Below, piece after piece: positions 54,048 to 64,000 of a DNA stretch of 64,000 nt. Location of the stretch: assembly GCA_021792135.1 (NCBI GenBank), contig JAJYVF010000025.1:16425-80424 (forward strand), in the 5' to 3' direction. Both the position numbers and the translations under genes were made by a program. Positions within the stretch are counted from its first letter, which is position 1. Each line of letters begins with the position of its first letter. The stretch comes from Acidobacteriota bacterium. GTDB taxonomy: Bacteria > Acidobacteriota > Terriglobia > Terriglobales > Acidobacteriaceae. The notes under the pieces were generated by a model. The model had not been told where the DNA came from, ran no database searches, and worked only from the letters and a program-made list of their open reading frames with translations.

Positions 54048-54680
54048 TCAGTCCAGAACGTTCTGCGTGATGCGGACCCCAAGCCGGGCGAGCTCATCGC
54101 TCAGCTGCGTCGAACCCTGATAGCGAATCGCGTGAATGCCGAGCCCTGCGGCCGCGGCTACATTCTCCGCGCGGTCGTCAATGAAGACCACGCGCTCGGG
54201 ATCCCGCCCGAGCACATCGAGCGCGATCTGATAAATTCTGCGGTCCGGCTTGCGGACTCCCAGATAACAGGAACTGAAGAAGGCGTCCAGTTCGTCCGCC
54301 AGTCCAAAATTCGTCAGACGGAATTCATTCAGGGCCCGCGACTCGTTGTTCACCGCAGCCAGCGTATATTCATGGGATGCCGCAAGCTGGCGAAGGATTG
54401 CCAGCGCGCCGCCGGCCAGCACCCTCGACTGAGCCCGCATGGCCTCCACAAAATCGGACTGTGCGAAGCGGCGGGGTTCGAAGAAGACGGTGCGCCGCAG
54501 ATACTCGTCCAGCGAGATCTCATCTCTCTCGAAGCGCTCGAATACATCCTCATGACGGCGCTCGAACTCCCCCGGATCAAGCCCAAACCGCGCGAGCACG
54601 GCATCGCGCTCGGTGCGGTCCCACGCGTTGGTGAGCAGCACGCCGCCCACATCCCACAGAATGGTGCTGATGGCGTCCAT
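54048..54680 (-). CDS. HAD-superfamily hydrolase (phosphatase-like)
   Basis: ATG 54680 (AGAGGACG upstream) gives 210 residues; frames further upstream run into the rpiB end. Motif I ILWDVGGVLLTN holds the nucleophilic Asp of the HAD-IA type, AAVNNES gives motif II, GVRKPDRRIYQIAL motif III (Lys) and VVFIDDRAENVAAA motif IV. It likely dephosphorylates a small phosphate ester such as a sugar phosphate; position between rpiB and gnd suggests a link to pentose phosphates but no substrate is certain. Confidence 0.87.
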   Translation of the reverse strand: MDAISTILWDVGGVLLTNAWDRTERDAVLARFGLDPGEFERRHEDVFERFERDEISLDEYLRRTVFFEPRRFAQSDFVEAMRAQSRVLAGGALAILRQLAASHEYTLAAVNNESRALNEFRLTNFGLADELDAFFSSCYLGVRKPDRRIYQIALDVLGRDPERVVFIDDRAENVAAAAGLGIHAIRYQGSTQLSDELARLGVRITQNVLD

Positions 54681-54759
54681 CGCGTCCTCTGGTCTGACGA
54701 TCGGTTCAACAAAGACATCGAAGCCTGAGCGGCCCCGATTCTTTCCGGAGTGGTTCTTC

Positions 54760-55263
54760 CTAATTCCTGGCCTTTTCCGCCACTGGGCCCGAGTTTTGTG
54801 CGGAAGCCTGGGGCATATTACGAGCTTCAATCGCTTTGACCTTGTTCAGCCGCCGCACAAACCGCTCTTCCTGCGACTGGAATCGCGCATTCAGAAAAGC
54901 CGCCACCAGATCGAAAGCCAGCGCCTGGCCGATAATCCGCGCGCCTAGCACCAGGACGTTCATGTTATCGTGCTCCACACCCTGGTGCGCCGAGTAACAA
55001 TCGTGACACATACAGGCACGAATCCCCGGCATCTTGTTCGCCGCGACACAGACCCCCACGCCGCTGCCGCAGATCAGAATGCCGCGCTCCGCCCGCCCTG
55101 CCTGCAGAGCGCGACCCACCGCCTCTGCGAAATCCGGGTAATCCGAGGGCTCGGTGTTAAAGGCGCCGAGGTCGATTGCTTCGTGCCCCAGCCTCTCCAG
55201 ATATCCGCGCACCTCTTCCTTCAGGGGATACCCCGCGTGATCCGCTCCGATCGCCAGCTTCAT
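54760..55263 (-). CDS. rpiB: Ribose-5-phosphate isomerase B
   Basis: The 167-residue protein starts [18 protein letters not shown] and has [18 protein letters not shown] with the catalytic Cys and [19 protein letters not shown] with the active-site His. It is about 20 residues longer than usual, with a Gln/Asn/Pro tail. It interconverts ribulose-5-phosphate and ribose-5-phosphate. The start lies 2 nt after the tkt stop. Confidence 0.96.
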   Translation of the reverse strand: MKLAIGADHAGYPLKEEVRGYLERLGHEAIDLGAFNTEPSDYPDFAEAVGRALQAGRAERGILICGSGVGVCVAANKMPGIRACMCHDCYSAHQGVEHDNMNVLVLGARIIGQALAFDLVAAFLNARFQSQEERFVRRLNKVKAIEARNMPQASAQNSGPVAEKARN

Positions 55264-55265
55264 TG

Positions 55266-57287
55266 CTATCTCTCCGCCATCGCCGGTTCGGATTTCCGCA
55301 CGCGCTCCACCAGCGCTTTCGCCCGCGCCACGACGTTGTCTTCGCCGAAGCCAAGCTCTTCGAGGGCCGTGGGCCCGGGCGCAGAAGCCCCAAAGCGATC
55401 CAGCCCGATCACATCGCCATCGCGCCCCACATACTTCCACCAGCCCAGGCTCGCGCCTGCCTCAATCGCCAGCTTCGGCAGGTGATCCGGGAAGATCGAT
55501 GCCTTATAGCTCTCCGGCTGCTCTTCGAAAACGCGGACGCTTGGCATCGAAACAACGCGCGCCGAGATGCCCTGCTCGTTCAGCTTTTCCGCTGCCCGCA
55601 GAGCCGGCCACAGCTCCGCTCCGGTGCCGACCATCAGCAGATCCGGTGAATCTCCACCCTGCTCCACGATGTACGCACCACGCCGGACGCCTTCAAAGAC
55701 CTGCTGCTTCTCCGGATCCAGCAGCGGGAGATCCTGCCGCGAGAGCGCCATGAAGGAGGGCCCTTTCCGCTCGAGCGCCAGACCCCAGACCGCGGAAGTC
55801 TCGTTCGCGTCCGCCGGCCGGAAATCCGTCAGATGCGGCACCGCCCGCAGCATCGTCAGGTGCTCCACCGGCTGGTGGGTCGGACCGTCTTCGCCCAGTC
55901 CGATCGAATCGTGCGTAAACACAAAGACGGAGTGCACCTGCATCAGCGCGGCCAGGCGCAGCGCCGGCTTTGCGTAATCGCTGAACACGAAGAACGTCGA
56001 ACCGTACGGAACGATGCCGCCATGCGCCGCCATTCCGTTCACGATCGCGCACATTCCGAACTCGCGCACGCCGAAGAAGATGTTCGCTCCGGTCGGATCG
56101 ATGTGGAAGTTGGGGCTGTCCCTGATGACGGTCTTCGTCGAAGTGGAAAGATCCGCTGCGCCTCCCAGCAGCTCCGGAACCTTATTCTCCAGGGCGTTCA
56201 TCACCATGCTTCCGGCCGTGCGCGTGGCCACCGGCTTTCCGCCTGCGGGGAACTGCGGCAGACTCTGCGCCCATCCGTCCTGCAGCCGCCCCTCCTGCAC
56301 CCGCTCGTATTCAGTCGCCACTTGCGGAAATATTTTTCTGTAATTCGCAAACATGGCACTCCAGTCGGACTCCGCCTTCGCGCCGCGATCGACCGCCTGC
56401 AGCCAGTTCTTCGCTGCATCCTCCGGCACGTAGAACGTCTTGTCTTCCGGCCAGCCCAGATTCCTTTTCGTCTGCTTCACCGCTTCGTCGCCCAGCGGCT
56501 CGCCATGCGCCTTGTTCGTACCGGCCTTCGGGCTTCCGTAGCCGATGACCGTCCGCACGGCAATCAGCGAAGGTTTGTCCTTCACGGCCTGCGCCGCTTC
56601 GATGGCCTGCGAAATCCCCTCCAGATCGTTGCCGTCCTTCACCCTCTGCACGTGCCAGTTGTATGCCTCGAAGCGCTTCAGCACGTCTTCGGTGAACGAC
56701 AGCTCCGTCGGACCGTCCAGCGAAATCAGATTGTCGTCGTAGAGGTAAATCAGCTTTCCCAGCCCCAGCGTTCCAGCCAGCGAAGCCGTCTCGTGCGAGA
56801 CGCCCTCCATCAGATCGCCGTCGGAAACAAGTCCGTAGGTGTAATGATCGACAACCTCAAAGCCCGGCCGGTTGTAGACCGCTGCAAGATGCTTCTCCGC
56901 AATCGCCATCCCCACACCCATGGCAAATCCCTGCCCCAGCGGTCCGGTGGTCACCTCGACCCCGTCGGTGTGGTTGTATTCGGGATGCCCCGGCGTCTTC
57001 GATCCCCACTGCCGGAATTGCATCAGATCTTCCATCGAGACCTTGTACCCGGTCAGATGGAGAACGGAATAGAGCAGCGCCGAAGCATGCCCGTTCGACA
57101 GCACGAAGCGGTCGCGATTCGTCCACTTCGAATGCCCCGGATTGTGCCGCATGTGCCTGTGAAAGAGGAGGTAGGCGATGGGGGCGTCTCCCAGCGGTGC
57201 TCCGGGATGGCCGCTGTTCGCCCTTTGTACCGCATCCACTGCAAGAAACCGCAAGGCGTTGATCGACAGCTGGTCGAGTTCGCTCAT
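55266..57287 (-). CDS. tkt: Transketolase
   Basis: ATG 57287 ([15 protein letters not shown]) gives 673 residues, the normal length; an in-frame ATG 9 nt upstream is closer to GAGGAGAG. Visible are [18 protein letters not shown] motif [13 protein letters not shown] to [23 protein letters not shown] and [19 protein letters not shown]. It transfers two-carbon units between pentose and triose phosphates with thiamine diphosphate. First gene of the sugar-catabolic run. Confidence 0.97.
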   Translation of the reverse strand: MSELDQLSINALRFLAVDAVQRANSGHPGAPLGDAPIAYLLFHRHMRHNPGHSKWTNRDRFVLSNGHASALLYSVLHLTGYKVSMEDLMQFRQWGSKTPGHPEYNHTDGVEVTTGPLGQGFAMGVGMAIAEKHLAAVYNRPGFEVVDHYTYGLVSDGDLMEGVSHETASLAGTLGLGKLIYLYDDNLISLDGPTELSFTEDVLKRFEAYNWHVQRVKDGNDLEGISQAIEAAQAVKDKPSLIAVRTVIGYGSPKAGTNKAHGEPLGDEAVKQTKRNLGWPEDKTFYVPEDAAKNWLQAVDRGAKAESDWSAMFANYRKIFPQVATEYERVQEGRLQDGWAQSLPQFPAGGKPVATRTAGSMVMNALENKVPELLGGAADLSTSTKTVIRDSPNFHIDPTGANIFFGVREFGMCAIVNGMAAHGGIVPYGSTFFVFSDYAKPALRLAALMQVHSVFVFTHDSIGLGEDGPTHQPVEHLTMLRAVPHLTDFRPADANETSAVWGLALERKGPSFMALSRQDLPLLDPEKQQVFEGVRRGAYIVEQGGDSPDLLMVGTGAELWPALRAAEKLNEQGISARVVSMPSVRVFEEQPESYKASIFPDHLPKLAIEAGASLGWWKYVGRDGDVIGLDRFGASAPGPTALEELGFGEDNVVARAKALVERVRKSEPAMAER

Positions 57288-57402
57288 AATCCTCATCTCT
57301 CCTCGTTTGGAGGTCTGCCTGGGGAAACCGTTCGGACGGCCGGGAAGGCTCAGATCTAGATTCTCACTCTCCACGTTGGATGACGCAAACCGGAAGGCGG
57401 TC

Positions 57403-59823
57403 TCACGAACCCGCCTCCAGCGCAATATCGAAGTTGCGGCCTTCCCAGCGGTGCTCGTCGGGCCAATAGAGAGTAAACGAGATCGCGTTACCCGGCACAC
57501 CGGCCGTTGGTATATCGGCATAGGAGCCGGCGTACCCCAGTTGGGTGCTCTCCAGCTCCTGGCTCGTCTGCCAGTTGTCCGTCGTCCAGAGCACGCGGAA
57601 GCGAGGCCCCGTCGTAATGCGCAGAGTCTTGCCGGCTGCCATGCGGCGAATCTGCCGCCGCAGCACCTTGAAGACTTCGATGTTGCACTTCGGGTGCTGC
57701 CCGCGTGCATATCGCTGCTCCACAGTGGGAATGCAGTCGAAAACCCTTCCGTCGTCCGCCGAACGCAGCAGCTTCAGATACTCCGAGTGCGCCCACACCA
57801 GGGGCATAGCCGCTCCGGCTGGCCCGCCCAGGATCAGCCCGTTCTTGTCCGGCTCATCCCATATTTGTTCGGGCAACATTCCGCCCTCCGAGGCGAACCT
57901 CTCCACGCTGGCAATCAGCGGACGAACATCGCGCCCTGCCGCCAGTTCATAGTGGGCTCGCTCTCCGGTCAGCAGCGGCCAGGCGCGCCCCTGTCCCCAG
58001 CCCAGAAACGGCCCACCGTCCTTGCACTGTCCGTAGCCATCGTGGTTGTAGCGCCGCCAGCAGGGACCTTTCGGCGTGTCGATCTTCAGCACGTGATCGA
58101 CAACCTTCAGCGAATCCACGATCAGGGGATCATCGGGCGCACGCACGCCGTAGCGCACCAGTTCGAGAAACCCCGCATCGATCACCTCCCGCGCCTCGAA
58201 CTCGAATTTCTCGCCCGGTCCGCGGTTGTTGATGCGCACCGTCTCCTTCCCGCATTCCTCGTGGGCATACGGCTCTCCGCACTCCGGCGGCCGAATGCGC
58301 ATGTAATGCCGCTTCACTTCCGGGTGCAGGACGCCGTTGTTGGTGACCGTCCAGTCCTCGAGGCGGCTCTCGATCCAGTCGGCATGCTCTTCGAGAAAGT
58401 GAGCCAGTTCGGGCGACCCATGCTCGTTGGCCAGATCGGCCGCGCAGATCAGCCCGGCGATCACGGCCGCCAGCGTCGAGGGCGAATAACCCGCGATTTC
58501 TTCCCACCGCTCCTGCTGCGTGACCGGCGCATAGCGCACCAGAAAGCCCGCGGCCCGCTCCACGAAGGGGATGACGTCGAAGCTTCCCAGCGCATTCATC
58601 TTCCACAAGCGCCAGGCCAGCATGATGGGAAAAGCCACTTCATCCAGCTGAATGCCGGTCCAGTACGGCTCCCCGTTCACCCAGAAGTTCTGGGCAAAAC
58701 CGCCGTCGGGACGCTGCGTGCAAGCCAGGTACACCAGGGCACGCAGCGGCGTTTCCGTATGCCCGCAGGCCATCAGCGCTGTCGCGGTTTGCACCATATC
58801 CCGCGTCCATACCAGGTGGTAGCCGCCAAGGTCGTCGTCGCCCTTCGCATATCCCCAGGGAATCGATGCTGAAGCGATAAACGCCCCCGCAAAGGTCTTG
58901 TCCTCATGCGCCAGCACCACGTTGTGGCTGATGTGCAGCAGCCGCCCTCCGTCATTCGAGTGCCGGGCCAGATGCCGCGGCGTGGCCACGCGGTGCCACT
59001 GTTCGATGAAGCGGGAGAGATGCCTGTCGAAAGGCACGGCCAGAGAGCCCATCGTCGCCGCAAGCGCCGCGTGATGTCCTTCGCCGAAGCCGACCGCCAC
59101 CGTGAATGCTCGCGTATGCTCCGCCGGAATTTCCCCCATGACGGCAATGGTGCCGTTCAGCGCCGACCCGAATTCCCAGTCCATCCTGAAATTGTCTTTC
59201 AGGTCCTGCCAGCCGTCGCTCGCGCCGACAAAGCCACAGCTGGCGCGCGAGAATCCGCACCCGCACGCCAGCGCCAGCGACATATTCTTTTTCCACGCGA
59301 GAATCGTGCGCTTGCCCGCAACCTCTGCCACCCGGGCCGAATTTCCCATCCCGCCGACTTCCAGATGCGGAGCCAGGAGTACATACACTCGCAACCGCGA
59401 CAGGACCTCCTGGTCGCCCTCCAGCCGTACGTGCACCAGCACCACCGGATAGTGCGGGTCCGCAATCATCTCCCGGACGATCGTGTACCGCCCGTCCCGG
59501 TCGCTGTTGTGCACCCGCACCGCCAGCGCATCCGCATCGATGTAGTCGAATTCGTGAATCAGATCGCGCCGCTCTTCATGGAAGAAGGTCTCGCCATCCG
59601 TGATCAGAAACTGCATGTCGCGAATCTGCGGGCGATCGATGGTGGGACAGTAAATCTCGTTCAGAATGCCGTGAGAAACGGTGAACCAGACCTTGCTGGA
59701 AGCCGCATACGCCGTGCTGACGGCGTCTTTCGCGCTGGAGGTCCATCGCGGTTTCAGTCCTGGTGAGCCGAACGCCTCTCCCTGACCGTCGAGCCATTTG
59801 TACCGAGGAACGCTGTCTGTCAT
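57403..59823 (-). CDS. GH15 glucoamylase (glucan 1,4-alpha-glucosidase)
   Basis: The 806-residue protein has an N-terminal beta-sandwich (about 20-270) and an (alpha/alpha)6 barrel (about 290-700), the bacterial GH15 layout, plus a C-terminal beta domain (about 705-800). [36 protein letters not shown] and [13 protein letters not shown] contain the conserved catalytic acid and base Glu residues. No signal peptide is seen, so it probably works on cytoplasmic maltodextrin or glycogen, releasing glucose for Glk. It is 115 nt upstream of tkt on the same strand. Confidence 0.92.
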   Translation of the reverse strand: MTDSVPRYKWLDGQGEAFGSPGLKPRWTSSAKDAVSTAYAASSKVWFTVSHGILNEIYCPTIDRPQIRDMQFLITDGETFFHEERRDLIHEFDYIDADALAVRVHNSDRDGRYTIVREMIADPHYPVVLVHVRLEGDQEVLSRLRVYVLLAPHLEVGGMGNSARVAEVAGKRTILAWKKNMSLALACGCGFSRASCGFVGASDGWQDLKDNFRMDWEFGSALNGTIAVMGEIPAEHTRAFTVAVGFGEGHHAALAATMGSLAVPFDRHLSRFIEQWHRVATPRHLARHSNDGGRLLHISHNVVLAHEDKTFAGAFIASASIPWGYAKGDDDLGGYHLVWTRDMVQTATALMACGHTETPLRALVYLACTQRPDGGFAQNFWVNGEPYWTGIQLDEVAFPIMLAWRLWKMNALGSFDVIPFVERAAGFLVRYAPVTQQERWEEIAGYSPSTLAAVIAGLICAADLANEHGSPELAHFLEEHADWIESRLEDWTVTNNGVLHPEVKRHYMRIRPPECGEPYAHEECGKETVRINNRGPGEKFEFEAREVIDAGFLELVRYGVRAPDDPLIVDSLKVVDHVLKIDTPKGPCWRRYNHDGYGQCKDGGPFLGWGQGRAWPLLTGERAHYELAAGRDVRPLIASVERFASEGGMLPEQIWDEPDKNGLILGGPAGAAMPLVWAHSEYLKLLRSADDGRVFDCIPTVEQRYARGQHPKCNIEVFKVLRRQIRRMAAGKTLRITTGPRFRVLWTTDNWQTSQELESTQLGYAGSYADIPTAGVPGNAISFTLYWPDEHRWEGRNFDIALEAGS

Positions 59824-60065
59824 CGCGAAACTTACTCTATGTGAAAATCCGGGTTTCTGCCTCGCGCTCAGAACCGGGCATCCCGGAATGCAGGATGCTC
59901 GCGGGCGGAAGCGCCTCGGGGCCCACCGCCCTCACAGCTTCGTACAGCGGCTATCAATTGAGACGAAATTTTTGCCCTCCGGTTGCAGGTATTACGCAGG
60001 CACGGCATCAACCTCAGTCGCGCACAGCACGAACAGGAGCCCCTCATCGCTCCTGTTTCAATCCG

Positions 60066-61517
60066 TTAACTTACCTGCCACATGGCATTCACATCCGGAT
60101 GGAACTGGACCTGCTCCATCGCATGGCCAATTTCGTGATTCTTCATAAACTGTTCCCACACGAACCCGCTCCGCAGGTTCTCGGCCATCAGCATCGTGAT
60201 GCCCTGATCGATACCCAGAATATCGGGAGCGAACCAGTTGGCGTGCGGCTGGAAAGCGTCAACAAATCCGTATCGCGTGTACACCCTGTCGTCGAACTGC
60301 TGGCGCATGCTCAGCAGCACGTGCGAACACGCGGCCGGCATAAACACCAGCGATCCTCCCGCGGCACAGGGCACCAGGGTTCCGTCCAGCGGGCCCATCG
60401 CCGGAGGGCCGCCCCATACTCGGTACCCTTCCCGCGAATCCGAAGCGCTCACTCCCCACAGGTTCTGGTCCCACCACGGGAACCTCCGCCCTTCTGTCAG
60501 GCACCAGATCTGGTGCGCGCTGGTGGCCGCAATCGAGTTGGTGAAGTAGTTGGCGTGCAGATCCGCGATGTTCCGGAAATCGCACCATGCATGCGCGTAC
60601 TGGTGAATGAAGATCGGCGCCACGCCGCTGATATAGTCGATGCCTCCGAACTGCACCACCGGCCGCTGCAGCGCCATCCATGTCTCCGCGGGAATGGCAT
60701 GAGTCGGTGAACCGATGGCCAGCAGATACATCACCAGCAGTTCGGAGTAAATATCCCACCGGTGCGTCAGAAAACCCTGATCCGGCAGCCAGCCCATAGC
60801 CAGCGTGGTCCCGCCGTTCATCATCCATTGCCAGTCAATGCGCCGGTAGAAGGTGGTCGCGAGGGCTTCGATGCGCGGGTTCCCCGCAAAGTACTGCCGG
60901 CAGGTGAGGACGCCGCACAACAGCCAGCAGGTATCGATGGACGAAAGTTCCGAGCCGAACATCCGCTGTCCGCTTTCCATGTCGATGAAGTGGTAGAGGA
61001 AGCCGTGCTCGTGCGGGCAGTCCTCCAGCAGGAAGGCCAGCGTCTTCTCCACGCGCTGCTCGCACTCGTATTTGCCCAGGTAATCCCGCTTGTGTGCGAT
61101 GCACAACGCCGTCAGCCCGAAGCCCGTGGCGGCAATGCTCGAAACCCGGCTCAGCGACAGACCTTTCGCCGGCGCCCGGTCGCGCACCATCCCCGTGCGC
61201 GGACTGGCCTCGTTGAAAAAGAAATCCGCAGCGCGGCCCTCCAGATCGTCCAGCAGCGTCTCCGCCGCCGTTGTCACCTGCGTGAACGGGTGGTTGATGA
61301 AGGCCCCGGGCCGCTGCGGATACTTCTGTGCCGCCTGCGACTCCGGCTTCGGCTCCTGGCCCGGATTAACCGTGGGCGGCTGTTGCTGGTTCTGTCCCAG
61401 CGCCAGCGCGGGCGCGCCCAGCACAAGCACGCCGGAGGCTCCCGCTCGTTTCAGGAGTTCTCTGCGGCTGATTCGCGGGATTTCCAATGGAGATCGATTC
61501 TTCTCGTCAAATTTCAA
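60066..61517 (-). CDS. Tat-exported glucoamylase-like (GH144-type) protein
   Basis: The 483-residue protein has a twin-arginine leader (ISRRELLKRAGASGVLVLGA) with cleavage near ALALGQ, a Pro/Gln-rich linker and a helical barrel of the PF10091 glucoamylase-like group: LLDDLEGRAADFFFNEASPR, SIAATGFGLTALCIAHKRDY, WDIYSELLVMYLLAIGSP, FIHQYAHAWCDFRN and the C-terminal GIDQGITMLMAENLRSGFVW. Characterised relatives include beta-1,2-glucanases and cyclic glucan enzymes, so a periplasmic beta-glucan hydrolase is plausible. The exact substrate is not shown. It is next to the GH15 gene. Confidence 0.85.
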   Translation of the reverse strand: MKFDEKNRSPLEIPRISRRELLKRAGASGVLVLGAPALALGQNQQQPPTVNPGQEPKPESQAAQKYPQRPGAFINHPFTQVTTAAETLLDDLEGRAADFFFNEASPRTGMVRDRAPAKGLSLSRVSSIAATGFGLTALCIAHKRDYLGKYECEQRVEKTLAFLLEDCPHEHGFLYHFIDMESGQRMFGSELSSIDTCWLLCGVLTCRQYFAGNPRIEALATTFYRRIDWQWMMNGGTTLAMGWLPDQGFLTHRWDIYSELLVMYLLAIGSPTHAIPAETWMALQRPVVQFGGIDYISGVAPIFIHQYAHAWCDFRNIADLHANYFTNSIAATSAHQIWCLTEGRRFPWWDQNLWGVSASDSREGYRVWGGPPAMGPLDGTLVPCAAGGSLVFMPAACSHVLLSMRQQFDDRVYTRYGFVDAFQPHANWFAPDILGIDQGITMLMAENLRSGFVWEQFMKNHEIGHAMEQVQFHPDVNAMWQVS

Positions 61518-61877
61518 CAGAATAGCAGTCCATCAGCAGGTAGACGCTGCCTCCAGTGCTGAAGATGCCATCGGGGTGGCAAGCGATCCTTCCTCCAATT
61601 TACTGGAGCGCCGAGGTGCCGTCCCCACACTGTGCAGCGCGGCAGAAATATTCACGCGCCCGTGCTCCTGCGGGCATCGGCTGCCCTTTGCCGCTGCCGG
61701 CTCTCGTACGATCCCGCTCACAGGAAACCCTGGCCTCCGCACGAAACCCATCAGCCATGCCGGCAAAATCTGAAGAGCGGAGAGAGATGCCGCACCAGCC
61801 GGCATGCTCCTCCGCTCCAAATACCTCTCGCGGAAACCGCTGGATTTGCGGGCAAGCCGCAGCTCCGGCGCGCTGCG
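61518..61877. other. Gap after rplK where rplA would be expected
   Basis: About 360 nt between rplK and the Tat glycosidase gene, both on the minus strand. Translation in all frames shows no L1, L10 or L7/L12 fragment. No terminator with a clear U-run was seen. This marks the end of the ribosomal block. Confidence 0.5.
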
Positions 61878-62315
61878 TTACGCCGTGATTTCGATCCCCA
61901 TCGAGCGGGCGGTGCCCTTGATGCTCTTCACCGCGGCCTCCACCGAGGCGGCGTTGAGGTCGGGCATCTTCTGCTTCGCAATGTCCAGGACCTGGGCCTC
62001 GGTCACCTTGCCCACCTTGTCCTTGTTCGGCGTACCCGAACCCTTGGCAAGGTTCGCGGCTTTCTTCAGCAGCACGGAAGCGGGAGGCGTCTTGGTAACG
62101 AAGGTGAAGGTGCGGTCGGCGTAGACGGTGATGACCACCGGGATGATCAGACCGGCCATCTCCTTGTTCTGCGTGCGGGCGTTGAACTGCTTGCAGAACT
62201 CCATGATGTTGACCTGCGCCTGGCCCAGCGCCGGACCGACCGGCGGCGCCGGGGTGGCCTTGCCGGCTTCGATCTGGAGCTTCACCATCGTCTGAACTTT
62301 CTTTGTCGGAGGCAT
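61878..62315 (-). CDS. rplK: 50S ribosomal protein L11
   Basis: The 145-residue protein has the L11 N-terminal domain ([39 protein letters not shown]) and the RNA-binding C-terminal domain with [20 protein letters not shown] and the terminal [12 protein letters not shown]. It binds the GTPase-associated region of 23S rRNA. It follows nusG after 109 nt. rplA does not follow. Confidence 0.98.
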   Translation of the reverse strand: MPPTKKVQTMVKLQIEAGKATPAPPVGPALGQAQVNIMEFCKQFNARTQNKEMAGLIIPVVITVYADRTFTFVTKTPPASVLLKKAANLAKGSGTPNKDKVGKVTEAQVLDIAKQKMPDLNAASVEAAVKSIKGTARSMGIEITA

Positions 62316-62424
62316 TTCGTTGTTCCTTTGAGGCAGCTGCTGACTTTCAGCCTGAATTTCGGTTCTTCCAGTCTCGTTATCGATTGCAGGCCAGAAGCCG
62401 GAGACTAATGGCCAAAAGCCGTTC

Positions 62425-63051
62425 CTATGCGATCTTCTCTACCTTGCCAAAATCCAGTTCCACCGGGGTCGAGCGCCCGAAGATCGTGACCATCACCTTC
62501 AGGGTCTCGCGATCCTCGTTAACCTCGTCCACCACACCGTTGAAGTTGGCGAACGGGCCTTCCGTGATGCGGACCGATTCCGCCTTCTGGAACTTGACCT
62601 TGAGGCGCGGTCTCTCGCGGGAAACATCGCTGCGGAACAGGATCGAGCTGACTTCTTCTTCCGTCAGGGCAACAGGCTTATCGCCGGTGCCCAGGAATCC
62701 GGTGACTCGCGGCGTGTTCTTGATGACGTGCCAGAGGTCGTTATCGAGGTCCATTTCCACCAGCACGTAGCCAGGCAGAAACACCCTCTCCACCGTGCGC
62801 TTCTTGCCATTGATGATCTCGGTCACCGGCTCGGTGGGAATCATCACGCGCCCGATGCGGTTCTGCAGCCCGAAGGCCTGCACGCGGGTTTCGATCGACT
62901 CCTTCACCTTGCGCTCAAAACCTGAGTACGCGTGGATGATGTACCACCGGAAACGCTCGTTGGCGGGTGGTTCCAGATGCGGCTGCTCGCCGCCTGCGCC
63001 ACCTTCGGCTCCCGGGGTTGCGTTCTGAATCTCTTCTTCGGCCATAGCCAT
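62425..63051 (-). CDS. nusG: Transcription termination/antitermination factor NusG
   Basis: The 208-residue protein has an acidic, glycine-rich N-terminal extension of about 30 residues, the NGN domain ([46 protein letters not shown]) and the KOW domain ([20 protein letters not shown]). It binds RNA polymerase and couples it to Rho and the ribosome. It lies 22 nt after secE. Confidence 0.98.
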   Translation of the reverse strand: MAMAEEEIQNATPGAEGGAGGEQPHLEPPANERFRWYIIHAYSGFERKVKESIETRVQAFGLQNRIGRVMIPTEPVTEIINGKKRTVERVFLPGYVLVEMDLDNDLWHVIKNTPRVTGFLGTGDKPVALTEEEVSSILFRSDVSRERPRLKVKFQKAESVRITEGPFANFNGVVDEVNEDRETLKVMVTIFGRSTPVELDFGKVEKIA

Positions 63052-63073
63052 AAATCCTTATTGTGGGCGAGAG

Positions 63074-63373
63074 CTACTGTAGCGCGCCCAGGAAATGAAG
63101 CAGCTGCTGCAGAACCTGCCCCAGTACCGCATCAACGACATAGAAAAATCCGGCAAACGCGAACACCGAAATGATCACGACAACCGTGGTGGACCGCACT
63201 TCGGACCAGGAAGGTGTGACCACCTTCTTCATCTCCGAGCGCACGTCCCTCAGGAAGTCGCGGCTGCGGGTAAAAAAGCTCAGGGCGCGGTTGGGAACTC
63301 CTTCCTGGGTATTCATTGCTGCTGCTTTTGCCATAGGTCTCTTCTTTTCCGCGCTCTTCTCTGCAACCGGCAT
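63074..63373 (-). CDS. secE: Preprotein translocase subunit SecE
   Basis: The 99-residue protein has the SecE amphipathic helix and hinge (SRDFLRDVRSEMKKVVTPSW) and one transmembrane helix (VVVIISVFAFAGFFYVVDAV). ATG 63373 has GGAG 10 nt upstream; ATG 63334 is an alternative giving 86 residues. It stabilises SecY in the translocon. It lies between tRNA-Trp and nusG. Confidence 0.94.
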   Translation of the reverse strand: MPVAEKSAEKKRPMAKAAAMNTQEGVPNRALSFFTRSRDFLRDVRSEMKKVVTPSWSEVRSTTVVVIISVFAFAGFFYVVDAVLGQVLQQLLHFLGALQ

Positions 63374-63417
63374 TACCGCCCTGCTCCTGCGGTTGTAGCC
63401 GCGCTTCCGGTTGATCT

Positions 63418-63493
63418 GGCAGGGGCGGAGGGATTCGAACCCCCAAGTCCGGTTTTGGAGACCGGCAGTTTAACCGTTGAGCTTACGCCCCTG
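63418..63493 (-). tRNA. trnW: tRNA-Trp (CCA anticodon)
   Basis: The minus strand folds as a full cloverleaf: acceptor AGGGGCG paired with CGCCCCT, anticodon stem CCGGT/ACCGG around loop CTCCAAA with anticodon CCA, and T-arm GGGGGTTCGAATCCCTC. The discriminator is G, and the 3' CCA is encoded (63418-63420). It sits between rpmG and secE, as in many bacteria. Confidence 0.96.
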
Positions 63494-63617
63494 TGAGGCA
63501 ACGGCCAGCGTCCGGCGGTTCGCGTTCGATGCGGCTCCCCGGGGACTTCGGATCAACCCGCCCCTGGATTCAATTGCCAGATTCTGAACGCTATACGCCC
63601 TACGCCAAACCCCGCTC

Positions 63618-63767
63618 TTACTTCGTTTCCTTATGCGCCGTGTGCTTCCGGCAGCGCTTACAGAACTTCGAGAACTCCAGACGCCCGGTCGTCGTCTTCT
63701 TGTTCTTCGTCGTCGAGTAATTGCGCTCCTTGCACTCGCCGCACTGCAATGTCACGATTTCACGCAT
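63618..63767 (-). CDS. rpmG: 50S ribosomal protein L33
   Basis: This 49-residue frame (ATG 63767, TAA 63618-63620) reads [20 protein letters not shown], then [29 protein letters not shown]. Two CxxC pairs (CGEC and CKRC) make the zinc-binding C+ form of L33. Length and position between tuf and tRNA-Trp/secE are conserved. Confidence 0.96.
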   Translation of the reverse strand: MREIVTLQCGECKERNYSTTKNKKTTTGRLEFSKFCKRCRKHTAHKETK

Positions 63768-63884
63768 CTTTTTATCCTACCCGATTTCCCGGCAACCCCA
63801 CCCGGGCGTTTTCCTTCCCCCGCCAGCCGGCGAAACCGGAGGTCATCTCCGATCCCGCCGACTTGCTGACCTGCTGACTCGCTC

Positions 63885-64000
63885 TTAGGCGATGATCTCC
63901 GAGATCGTCCCCGCGCCCACCGTGCGGCCGCCCTCGCGGATCGCGAAGCGCAGCCCCTTCTCCATGGCCACCGGCGTGATCAGCTCCACCTCCAGCGCCA
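63885..64000 (-). CDS. tuf: Elongation factor Tu, C-terminal end (gene continues past the window)
   Basis: The last 38 codons read [37 protein letters not shown] and a TAA stop, the end of EF-Tu domain III. The rest of the gene is upstream, outside the window. EF-Tu delivers aminoacyl-tRNA to the ribosome. It is the first gene of the block running to rplK. Confidence 0.97.
   Translation of the reverse strand, partial: ALEVELITPVAMEKGLRFAIREGGRTVGAGTISEIIA

Overview
The window is about 64 kb of roughly 60 percent GC bacterial chromosome. Oar-like TonB-dependent receptors with an N-terminal carboxypeptidase-regulatory-like domain, a diderm gene set (lpxB, MsbA-like exporter) and the overall gene content suggest an Acidobacteriota (Terriglobia-like) genome. 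This is inference from gene content; there is no rRNA gene here to settle it.

Region 1 (1-13 kb) is accessory and shows decay. It holds a partial Oar-like receptor, a Tat-signal SelA-fold PLP enzyme, an amine oxidase cut short beside a group II intron, that intron (whose ORF has lost its reverse transcriptase in frame), a second TonB receptor, a small cytochrome c, and an ornithine-lipid pair in which olsB is broken and the plsC/olsA-like gene is intact. A small basic protein, a cupin and an SDR with an altered catalytic motif follow.

Region 2 (13-27.5 kb) mixes envelope and housekeeping genes: an M1-peptidase-like protein that has lost most of its zinc site, lpxB, an MsbA-type ABC exporter, fabG, a TMEM175-type channel, a DUF2071 protein, a duplicated ThyX-like protein, an M3 peptidase, an RsbW/STAS partner-switch pair, a superinfection-immunity-type membrane protein and a glycine-rich repeat protein. 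A 133-bp group II intron deletion remnant follows.

Region 3 (27.6-41.2 kb) is the division and cell wall (dcw) cluster, on the minus strand in the order mraZ-rsmH-ftsL-ftsI-murE-murF-mraY-murD-ftsW-methyltransferase-murG. A triple 10-bp MraZ-box array lies upstream of mraZ. The cluster stops after murG, at the intron remnant; murC, murB, ftsQ, ftsA and ftsZ do not follow.

Region 4 (41.4-61.5 kb) has an S4 RNA-binding protein, overlapping xerD-xerC recombinases, an M1 aminopeptidase, copC-copD-like copper genes, a TauE-type permease, and a sugar-catabolic run (tkt, rpiB, HAD phosphatase, gnd, zwf, pgl, glk) preceded by two glycoside hydrolases. The genes fit glucan breakdown feeding glucokinase and the pentose phosphate pathway.

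Region 5 (61.9-64 kb) is the translation/transcription block tuf-rpmG-tRNA-Trp-secE-nusG-rplK. It ends at rplK, without the usual rplA-rplJ-rplL-rpoB continuation.
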